Below are positions 39,934 to 45,456 of a stretch of 45,456 bases of DNA, in pieces (the stretch's first letter is position 1; every line of letters begins with the position of its first letter). The notes under the pieces are model-generated. The model was not told the origin of the DNA and searched no databases. It was given only the letters and a program-made list of their open reading frames with translations. The DNA lies in assembly GCA_964415525.1 (NCBI GenBank), contig CAYQAS010000020.1, forward strand, positions 1-45,456, given 5' to 3'. Origin of the DNA: CAZPUI01 sp964415525 (GTDB lineage: Bacteria; Acidobacteriota; Holophagae; Holophagales; Holophagaceae). The position numbers and the translations under genes are program-made.

Positions 39934-41088
39934 TCAGCCGAAGAGCTTAAGCGTGTCCTCCATCGTCCGCATCACGGCCAGGACATGGAACGGTTCGACG
40001 GCCAGATAGTCCACCGCGCCCGCTGCGATGGCCCGGTTGCGCTTGAGGGTCACATCCTCGTCGGAGCCCACCATCAGCACGGGCAGGGGACACGCCTCCT
40101 GCTGGACGACCTGGCGGATGAGCTCGTAGCCGCTGGTGAGCCTTTGGCGCTGGTGGACCAGCAGCATGCGGAAGCCGCCCCAGGGGGCCTCGATGCCGGG
40201 GCGCGCCACCTGCGGCAGCAGGGGACCCATGATCCAGTCCAGGTAGCCGATGCCGAATTTCCGTCCGAGGGCCTGGGCGAGATGGACGGCCAAGGCCTCA
40301 TCCTCCCCCAGCACCAGGATGTGGGGTGCGTGTTCACCGAGCATCCGCAGCCCCTGGGGCACGGCGCGGCGTGCCTTCAGGGCCTCTCGGTTCACGGTGA
40401 AGCCCTCGCGTCGGAAGTCCAGCCGCTCCCGCTCCCGAAGCTCGTGGAGGCGGTCCCTTACCCACTTCTGATAGGCCTCGAGGTGCCCGACCTCCTTGGC
40501 ACCCTGGATCTGAAGTCCCACGGTGTCATCGGTGAAGTAGCGGGGCACCGCATCGAGGACCGGAACCTGCCCTCGGGTGAGCTCGATGCTCACCTGAGTG
40601 GGCAGGCCCAGTCGGAAATCCTCCCGGCGGCCTTGTCCCCAGGTCACTTCGAGGCCTTCCTCCGCGAGTCCCACGGCTTGGCCGTCCCGCAGGTCATGGG
40701 ACACCGTGACGGAGGTGGCTCGGGGCGGGCGTTCGGGGCTGAGGTCGAGGTAGGCGTCCGGATTGAGGCAGGTCAGGGTGCGAGGAGGGGCCAGAAGGCA
40801 GGTGACGGGATCCCGCAGTTCCACCCGCTGGACCGTGGCCACCGCCTGGTATTGCCGTCCCCGATCCAGGAATTCAACCTGCACGGGCTCACCCACCTGC
40901 AGTCCGAGCGATTCCAGTTCCCGCCCCTCCGCCTCGCAGACCAGCCGATCCTCGAACTCCTCCCGGACCCAGGCCTTGGCCTGATGGATGCCACAGCGCA
41001 GCAGCAAGGGGATTTCCTCCCGCGCCACCCGCTGGAGGATTCGTCGGATGTCCTGGGTGTTGCCCAGGGTGGCGCCATGAAGACCCAT
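39934..41088 (-). CDS. PilZ-like domain protein with C-terminal pseudo-receiver
   Basis: 384 residues from ATG 41088; the frame is open upstream to 41364 but without a good start, and the first residues after 41088 are where a plausible domain begins (NTQDIRRILQRVAREEIPLLLR). The N-terminal part resembles the YcgR-type flagellar-brake region. The middle (SVTVSHDLRDGQAVGLAEEGLEVTWG, FRLGLPTQVSIEL) is PilZ-like, a possible c-di-GMP site, although the usual RxxxR motif is not certain. The C-terminal about 120 residues have a receiver fold (ILVLGEDEALAVHLA, LVHQRQRLTSGYELIRQV), with His where the phospho-acceptor Asp is expected. It is divergent from the EF-hand gene. Function likely signalling or motility control. 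Confidence 0.68.
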   Translation of the reverse strand: MGLHGATLGNTQDIRRILQRVAREEIPLLLRCGIHQAKAWVREEFEDRLVCEAEGRELESLGLQVGEPVQVEFLDRGRQYQAVATVQRVELRDPVTCLLAPPRTLTCLNPDAYLDLSPERPPRATSVTVSHDLRDGQAVGLAEEGLEVTWGQGRREDFRLGLPTQVSIELTRGQVPVLDAVPRYFTDDTVGLQIQGAKEVGHLEAYQKWVRDRLHELRERERLDFRREGFTVNREALKARRAVPQGLRMLGEHAPHILVLGEDEALAVHLAQALGRKFGIGYLDWIMGPLLPQVARPGIEAPWGGFRMLLVHQRQRLTSGYELIRQVVQQEACPLPVLMVGSDEDVTLKRNRAIAAGAVDYLAVEPFHVLAVMRTMEDTLKLFG

Positions 41089-41240
41089 GGCCAGTCCATC
41101 GGCAGTTGGGCGCTTCGGGCTGAGGGACCGACCTTCGGTGGGTTCTGGCTCGGAGACACTGCCGTCCTTGCCTCTTACCAAGTGCTTGAAAGGAAGTATA
41201 TTTGGACTGTCTCCACCGCTCCGAAGATCGGAGGCGCTCC

Positions 41241-41771
41241 ATGACCCCCGGAGGCATCCAGAACAGCTCGTTGAGCCTCGGAATATCGCCTCTCCAGGCA
41301 TCCCAGGGTGTGGGTTTCCGGATCTATGACCCCCGGGACGCGAACAGGGATGGTTTCGTCTCACCGTTCGAGCGTCAGGCCTATGCGCAGACCCATCCTC
41401 AGGCCGCTTACGCTAAGGACCTGACGTCCGGAAGGGTGGGCAAGGAGGCCATCCCCATTCGTTCCAGTGCGAAGGCTATCTCGAGGACCAACGTCGATCC
41501 CATGGATGCCAATGGCGATGGGATGGTGACCGCTTTCGAACGCCAGATCTATTCCGTGGCTCATCCCGCCGTCGCGGCACGATCCACTGGGTATGTGGAT
41601 CCCATGGACGCCGATGGGGACGGCCTCGTTTCCGCGGTCGAGAAGCAGGCGTACCTGCTCCGGCACCCGGGAGCCGCCGCTCTGGAGCGCATCCTGAACC
41701 CCGATCCGGCCGCGGCGTATGTCGGGACGACGACGCTTGAACCGGCTCCCGCCCTCGATCTCTACGCCTGA
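41241..41771 (+). CDS. Small protein with three EF-hand motifs
   Basis: 176 residues from ATG 41241 with CGGAGG 8 bp upstream. Three EF-hand calcium loops are visible: DPRDANRDGFVSPFERQAY, DPMDANGDGMVTAFERQIY and DPMDADGDGLVSAVEKQAY, each with D-x-D/N-x-D-G spacing and a following acidic residue 12. They repeat the block FERQxYxxxHP. The spacing of about 55 and 40 residues and the shared flanks suggest duplication. There is no signal peptide, so it may be cytoplasmic or exported by another route. Calcium binding is likely. It is divergent from the PilZ-like gene (starts 152 bp apart). Confidence 0.82.
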   Translation: MTPGGIQNSSLSLGISPLQASQGVGFRIYDPRDANRDGFVSPFERQAYAQTHPQAAYAKDLTSGRVGKEAIPIRSSAKAISRTNVDPMDANGDGMVTAFERQIYSVAHPAVAARSTGYVDPMDADGDGLVSAVEKQAYLLRHPGAAALERILNPDPAAAYVGTTTLEPAPALDLYA

Positions 41772-41921
41772 TACCTGGGCGCAATCGAGGATCACGATGT
41801 GCGGCAGCCCAGCGCGTGAATCGACAGGTCGGGAAACGTTCCAGAGGCCATTCCCGAGCAGAGCGGTTTCAAACGCCCGGACTGTGGGGCCTGAACGGAT
41901 GAACGTGACTCCGCATAAGGA

Positions 41922-41945
41922 AGCGCCCCGGCGGACCGGGGCGCT
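41922..41945 (-). terminator. Hairpin terminator after the thiolase gene
   Basis: AGCGCCCCGG (41922-41931) pairs with CCGGGGCGCT (41936-41945) around CGGA. It lies 19 bp beyond the thiolase stop on the minus strand and is followed on that strand by TCCTTATG, only mildly U-rich. Confidence 0.75.
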
Positions 41946-41963
41946 CCAGGATTCCATTCGGAC

Positions 41964-43220
41964 CTACAGACGACGCAGCACCGTGACGCAGTTGGTGACG
42001 GCGCTGCCGCCCACGTTGAAGCTGACGCCGATTTCCGGCTGCTTGTTCGTCAGCGTGGCGCCGATGGCCTGACCCACCAGCTGCTTGTAGAGCAGGGCGT
42101 GCATGGAGACGCCGGTGGCGCCCACGGGATGGCCCTTGGCCTTGAGGCCGCCGGAGAGGTTCACCGCCACGCGGTCCTCACGGGTGAAACGGCCCGCCAG
42201 GTAGTCGTGACCCGCCTGGCCATCCTTGGAGAGGCCCAGGGCCTCGGTGGTCAGGAGCTGGTTGATGGTGAAGCAGTCGTGGACTTCGGCGATGTCGACG
42301 TCGCCGATGACGATGCCTGCCTCGGTGAAGGCGCGGCGGACGGCTTCCTTGCCGGCCATCAGCTCATGCATGTTGGGGCGGACGGAGATGGCGAGGCGCT
42401 CGTTCACATGCCCGATGCCGGCGATCTCCACGGCCTGCTTGCGTTGGGCCTTGGCGTCCTCGGTGCGCATGATGACCACGGCGGCGGCGCCGTCGGTGAC
42501 CAGGGAGCAATCGTGGAGCTTCAGGGGCTCGGCGATCAGGGGGTTCTTCTCCGGGGGCAGGCCCAGGATGGCGTCCGCCGTGATCAGCTGCAGCTTGTCG
42601 GTGGGGCCGCCCTTGCCGAAGTGGGCCAATGGGTTATCCAGGCCGTTGGTGTAGCAGAGGGCCGAGACGGTGGCGAGCATGCGCTCGAGCTCAGCATCCG
42701 TCAGGTTGTAGTGCGCCTTGTAGCCCTTGGCGTATTCGGCGAAGAGGGCGGGGAAGCTGACCTTCTGGCCGCCTTCCTCGGGCCAGAAGGAGCAGGTCGC
42801 CAGGGCGTGGGTGACGCCCTTGGTGTCCAGCAGGTTCATCTTCTCCACACCCACCACGAGGGCGGTGCGCATGCGACCGGACTCCACGGCATAGATCGCG
42901 TCGTAGAGGGCCACGGAGCCAGAGGCGCAGGCGTCCTCGCAGCGGGTCATGGGCTTGAAGCGCAGACCCTCGGGATCGATCTCCGTGGCGAAGGCCGCCA
43001 GGTGCTCCTGGTTGGCGAAGAGGCCCGGGGCGCAAGAGCCGACCCACACGCCGTCGATGTCGGCGCCGGTCACGCCGGCATCCGCCAGGGCGCCGCGACC
43101 GGCCTCCAGCAGCAGGTCGTAGAGGGAGGCGTTGTCCGTGACCTCGCCCGTCTCCTTGTTCCGCTTCACGAAATTGCCGAACTTCGTGTTGTGCGCACCG
43201 ATGATGCTGACCTTGCTCAT
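41964..43220 (-). CDS. Thiolase (acetyl-CoA acetyltransferase, SCP-x-like)
   Basis: 418 residues. Catalytic residues: Cys in EDACASGS (nucleophile), His in VHDCFT, and the GHPVGATG loop near the C-terminus. The N-terminal order VSIIGAHNTKFGNF and the thiolase-like domain VGSCAPGLF agree with SCP-x-type thiolases, which are a little longer than AtoB-type enzymes. In this operon the likely job is splitting acetoacetyl-CoA into two acetyl-CoA, the last carbon step of lysine fermentation. ATG 43220 follows a weak SD. It is the last gene of the minus-strand operon. Confidence 0.9.
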   Translation of the reverse strand: MSKVSIIGAHNTKFGNFVKRNKETGEVTDNASLYDLLLEAGRGALADAGVTGADIDGVWVGSCAPGLFANQEHLAAFATEIDPEGLRFKPMTRCEDACASGSVALYDAIYAVESGRMRTALVVGVEKMNLLDTKGVTHALATCSFWPEEGGQKVSFPALFAEYAKGYKAHYNLTDAELERMLATVSALCYTNGLDNPLAHFGKGGPTDKLQLITADAILGLPPEKNPLIAEPLKLHDCSLVTDGAAAVVIMRTEDAKAQRKQAVEIAGIGHVNERLAISVRPNMHELMAGKEAVRRAFTEAGIVIGDVDIAEVHDCFTINQLLTTEALGLSKDGQAGHDYLAGRFTREDRVAVNLSGGLKAKGHPVGATGVSMHALLYKQLVGQAIGATLTNKQPEIGVSFNVGGSAVTNCVTVLRRL

Positions 43221-43249
43221 GGGAACTCCGTTGTCTCTGGGAAAGATTT

Positions 43250-43373
43250 AGCCACGAAGGGCCACGAAGGACCACGAAGTCGCCCTTCGGGCGCAAAAGA
43301 AGAAGGCCTCAAACGCGCTGTTGGGCGCCTCGCCTTGCTTCTTCTTGGTGGCCCTTAGTGGCCCTTCGTGGCT
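43250..43373. repeat. Long inverted repeat of CCACGAAGG-type units (gap thiolase/CoA-transferase B)
   Basis: The left arm at 43250-43279 (AGCCACGAAGGGCCACGAAG, then GACCACGAAG) pairs with the right arm at 43341-43373. The arm is three tandem near-copies of CCACGAAGG. It occupies the gap between the CoA-transferase B gene and the thiolase gene. Confidence 0.85.
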
Positions 43374-43384
43374 GCTTTTCATGC

Positions 43385-44050
43385 CTAATCGAGCGATACG
43401 ACTTTGCAGTCGTTGCTGATGACGACGGTGGCGTCGGTCTTCTCGACGATCCACTCGGGGGTGTAGGGGGCGAAGGCTTCCTTGAGGAAGAACCGCTCGC
43501 CGACGACTTCGAAGAAACCGAGGTCGGTGACGACGTAGTTCACTTCTCGCGCCGCGGTGAGGGGCAGGGTGCAGCGGCGCTTCAGGCGGCTGGCGCCCGA
43601 GGGCTCGAAGTGCAGGGTGGCGGCGATGACGACGCGGGCGCCGGTGGTGAGGTCCATGGCACCGCCCATGCCGGGCACCATCTTGCCGGGGATCTTGTAG
43701 TTGGCCAGGTTGCCCTCCTGGTCGACTTCCAGCACGCCGAGCACCGTGTAGTCCACGTGCCCGCCACGGATGATGGCGAAGCTGGTGGCGCTGTCAAAGA
43801 AGCAGCCCCCGGGCTGGATGGTGACGGGTGCGCCCCCGGCGTTGGTGATGTCCCGATCCTCCGCGCCTTTCGCGGCGGCGGGGCCGAGGCCCATCATGCC
43901 GTTCTCGCTCTGGAGGATGATGGTCACGCCCTCGGGCACGTAGTTGCCCACGAGCGTCGGCAGGCCGATGCCCAGGTTCACCACATCCCCGCTCTTGAAG
44001 ATGCGGGCGATGCGCTTGGCGATGTTGTCCTTGTTCGCAACGTATTCCAT
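43385..44050 (-). CDS. atoA: 3-oxoacid CoA-transferase subunit B
   Basis: 221 residues from ATG 44050. Catalytic Glu is in SENGMMGLGP, the family signature. VVNLGIGLPTLVGNYVPEGV and IQPGGCFFDSATSFAIIRGGHVDYTVLGVLEVDQEGNLANYKIPGKMVPGMGGAMDL in short pieces (PGKMVPGMGGAMDL is family-defining) show the B subunit of the SCOT/AtoDA type. With subunit A it transfers CoA between butyryl-CoA or acetyl-CoA and acetoacetate. In lysine fermentation this step makes acetoacetyl-CoA. It is preceded by the gene for subunit A and separated from it by an inverted-repeat element. Confidence 0.93.
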   Translation of the reverse strand: MEYVANKDNIAKRIARIFKSGDVVNLGIGLPTLVGNYVPEGVTIILQSENGMMGLGPAAAKGAEDRDITNAGGAPVTIQPGGCFFDSATSFAIIRGGHVDYTVLGVLEVDQEGNLANYKIPGKMVPGMGGAMDLTTGARVVIAATLHFEPSGASRLKRRCTLPLTAAREVNYVVTDLGFFEVVGERFFLKEAFAPYTPEWIVEKTDATVVISNDCKVVSLD

Positions 44051-44075
44051 GGTTGATATCCAAAAAAGAGTGTTT

Positions 44076-44190
44076 ACCACGGAGAACACGGAGCGCACGG
44101 AGAAGGAAATAAAACAGCACAAAGGCAAAGGCGCATTCATAAAAACCAATGAACGCCGCTTTTCTCCGTGTCCTCCGTGCCCTCCGTGGT
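44076..44190. repeat. Long inverted repeat of CACGGAG-type units (gap CoA-transferase B/A)
   Basis: The left arm 44076-44104 (ACCACGGAG, CACGGAG, CACGGAGAA) pairs with the right arm 44162-44190, with two pairs of mismatches. The loop of about 57 bp has no other structure that stands out. It fills the gap between the two CoA-transferase genes. Confidence 0.87.
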
Positions 44191-44201
44191 TAAAAAGCTT
44201 T

Positions 44202-44885
44202 TCAGTCCAGACGCTCGGCCTTCACGAGGAAGTCCACGAAGATGCTCGGGGTGTGCACGTGGTCGGGATCGATCTCGCCGATCTCCACGATCTCTTCCAC
44301 TTCCGCGATGACGGTGGCGCCCGCGGTGGCCATGAGCGGATTGAAGTTCCGCGCCGTGCCGTTGTAGACGAGGTTGCCCGCCCGATCGGCCTTCTGGGCC
44401 TTGATCAGCGCGATGTCGCCCTTGAGCGGCATTTCCAGCAGGTAGGGGCGGTTGTCCACGAGGATGCGGTTCTTCCCGCCCTCCACCTCGGTGCCGATGC
44501 CCGTGGGCGTCAGGAAACCGCCGAGGCCCGCCCCCGCAGCGCGCACGCGCTCGGCCAGGGTGCCCTGGGGCACTAGCTCGACTTCGGTCTCGCCGGCGTT
44601 CATCTGGCGCTGAACCTCCTGGTTCAGGCCGATGTGGCTGGCGACGACCTTCTTGAACTGGCGGTTCGCCACCAGATGTCCCACGCCAGTGACCTTGCCG
44701 GACTTCATGTCGTGGATGCCGCAGTCGTTGCAGATCAGGGTCAGGCCGCTGGTGCCGGCGGTCTTCAGGGACTCGAGGATGGTGTGGGGCGAGCCGCAGG
44801 CCATGAAGCCTCCCACCATCACCACATCACCGGACTTCACTTTCCGCGCGGCTTCCGCCGCAGGGATCACGGGTTTTTCGATCAT
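44202..44885 (-). CDS. atoD: 3-oxoacid CoA-transferase subunit A
   Basis: 227 residues from ATG 44885, with GAGAGG at SD spacing. The A-subunit glycine-rich region is DVVMVGGFMACGSPHTILESL. SGLTLICNDCGIHD, VELVPQGTLAERVRAAGAG, and GFLTPTGIGTEVEGGKN are family markers. It pairs with the B subunit to form a heteromeric transferase. The gene order A then B along the transcript is typical of AtoDA. Located just after the lysine aminomutase gene, separated by an inverted-repeat element. Confidence 0.93.
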   Translation of the reverse strand: MIEKPVIPAAEAARKVKSGDVVMVGGFMACGSPHTILESLKTAGTSGLTLICNDCGIHDMKSGKVTGVGHLVANRQFKKVVASHIGLNQEVQRQMNAGETEVELVPQGTLAERVRAAGAGLGGFLTPTGIGTEVEGGKNRILVDNRPYLLEMPLKGDIALIKAQKADRAGNLVYNGTARNFNPLMATAGATVIAEVEEIVEIGEIDPDHVHTPSIFVDFLVKAERLD

Positions 44886-44906
44886 GAGCACCTCTCAAAA
44901 GGAAGG

Positions 44907-45021
44907 TTCACCACGGAGAACACGGAGCACACGGAGAAAACCAAAAAGAGGGAAAGCGGAACCGCGGAGAAGGCCTGTTCGCCCGCTTTTCCTCAGTGAT
45001 CTCCGTGTGCTCCGTGGTGAA
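44907..45021. repeat. Long inverted repeat of CACGGAG-type units (gap CoA-transferase A/KamE)
   Basis: The left arm 44907-44938 (TTCACCACGGAG, CACGGAG, CACGGAG) pairs with the right arm 44987-45021, with a few mismatches. It fills the gap between the CoA-transferase A gene and the aminomutase gene. Confidence 0.87.
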
Positions 45022-45028
45022 TCGCTTT

Positions 45029-45456
45029 TCAGTTCGCCTGCTTGCGCTCGATCAGCCGATCGATGACGAACGTGGCGACATGCTCGGCGTAGCTGCCCGC
45101 GCCGAAGCCCGCGTCGAAGCCCAGCTCCACCGCGAACTTGTTGCTGATGCGGCTGCCGCCGGCGCAGATGAGGAAGCGGTCGCGAAGGCCCTTGGCCTGC
45201 AGCAGCTCCACGAACTCCGTCATGTTCTGAACGTGGATGTCCTTCTGGGTGACGATCTGGCTCACGAGGATGGCGTCAGCGTTCACCTTCAGGGCGAACT
45301 CGATCAGCTTCTCGTTGGGCACCTGGGCGCCGAGGTTGTAGGCCTCCACCTCCGTGTAGCGCTCCAGGCCGTAGTGATGGTTGTAGCCCTTCATGTTCAT
45401 TATGGCGTCGATGCCCACGGTGTGCGCGTCGAAGCCCGTGCAGGCGCCCACCACGA
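45029..45456 (-). CDS. kamE: D-lysine 5,6-aminomutase beta subunit KamE (5' end cut by window)
   Basis: The last 142 residues; the start lies beyond the window edge. The cobalamin-binding Rossmann domain has DAHTVGIDAIMNMKGYNHHYGLE with the DxHxxG motif (His binds Co), then AQVPNEKLIEFALK, DAILVSQIVTQKDIHVQNMTEFVELLQ and ICAGGSRISNKFAVELGFDAGFGAGSYAEH. This matches KamE, the B12-carrying subunit of lysine 5,6-aminomutase, which shifts the epsilon-amino group in lysine fermentation. The alpha subunit (KamD) and the rest of the pathway should lie just outside the window. It is the first gene visible of the minus-strand operon. Confidence 0.93.
   Translation of the reverse strand, partial: VVGACTGFDAHTVGIDAIMNMKGYNHHYGLERYTEVEAYNLGAQVPNEKLIEFALKVNADAILVSQIVTQKDIHVQNMTEFVELLQAKGLRDRFLICAGGSRISNKFAVELGFDAGFGAGSYAEHVATFVIDRLIERKQAN

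Noticed and set aside
41089..41364. Longer start for the PilZ-like protein.
   Set aside because: The GTG with a good SD near 41159 is out of frame, and the extension overlaps the EF-hand start and looks non-coding.
43250..45021. CRISPR array in the operon gaps.
   Set aside because: The repeats are short tandem units arranged as inverted arms, without regular spacers or cas genes.

Overview
The window is a GC-rich, gene-dense bacterial chromosome segment. SD-type ribosome binding sites, frequent GTG starts and very short gaps are typical. The gene content suggests a Gram-negative anaerobe or facultative anaerobe, most like Acidobacteriota class Holophagae (Geothrix/Holophaga relatives). It includes an anaerobic lysine-fermentation operon, a cobalamin adenosyltransferase, a FrzS/AglZ-like coiled-coil protein, an AmgK/MurU-type pair and PilZ-like signalling. 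The taxon is an inference from gene content, not from a marker gene.

Layout. 1-5050: a secreted protein of unknown function, divergent from a large hybrid histidine kinase that has a dCache domain but no visible first membrane anchor. 5073-8452: RlmF rRNA methylase, a family I.5-type lipase, a small secreted protein and a HAD phosphatase. 8513-10251: a yybP-ykoY (Mn2+) riboswitch, then a small membrane protein, a small lipoprotein and the Mn exporter MntP, probably one manganese-controlled unit. 10617-12948: a secreted His/Lys/Gly-tailed protein, then an arsenic locus. In that locus arsR, with two palindromic operators, precedes one reading frame joining an ArsN2-type acetyltransferase to the methyltransferase ArsM. 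12890-19179: a DUF418 membrane protein, an MdlA-like ABC half-transporter, and a reduced peptide-type ABC cassette (binding protein and two short permeases, no ATPase) ending in the peroxiredoxin Bcp. 19237-21013: tRNA-His(GTG) and a DegP/HtrA protease.

21134-26613: the pseudo-receiver/coiled-coil protein, a CorC/CNNM protein and a MurU-like/AmgK-like pair (cell-wall sugar recycling). 26706-27899: PduO-type adenosyltransferase and PyrE on the minus strand. 28423-32344: a 1090-residue surface lipoprotein with a long leader, and a Sel1-repeat protein. 32354-35977 (minus): a degenerate 5'-nucleotidase-like protein coupled to a ThiE/TenI-like protein, then a small protein next to RlmN. 36117-39461: a small conserved protein, a MoeB/ThiF-like E1 enzyme behind a tandem duplication of its own start region, RdgB and a LysO-like lysine exporter. 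39467-41771: a small protein, a PilZ-like/pseudo-receiver protein and a divergent triple EF-hand protein.

41964-45456 (minus): the downstream end of a lysine-fermentation operon. Transcription order is lysine 5,6-aminomutase beta subunit (cut by the window edge), CoA-transferase A, CoA-transferase B, thiolase. The three gaps after the mutase gene each carry a long inverted repeat built from tandem CCACGGAG- or CCACGAAG-type heptamers. The adenosyltransferase could supply the AdoCbl the mutase needs, the CoA-transferase and thiolase turn acetoacetate into acetyl-CoA, and LysO may control cytoplasmic lysine.

The most notable points are the ArsN2-ArsM single frame, the Mn-riboswitch unit with two uncharacterised small proteins, the FrzS/AglZ-like protein, the inverted repeats filling every gap of the lysine operon, the duplicated start region before the E1 gene, and the 5'-nucleotidase-like protein lacking all its metal ligands.
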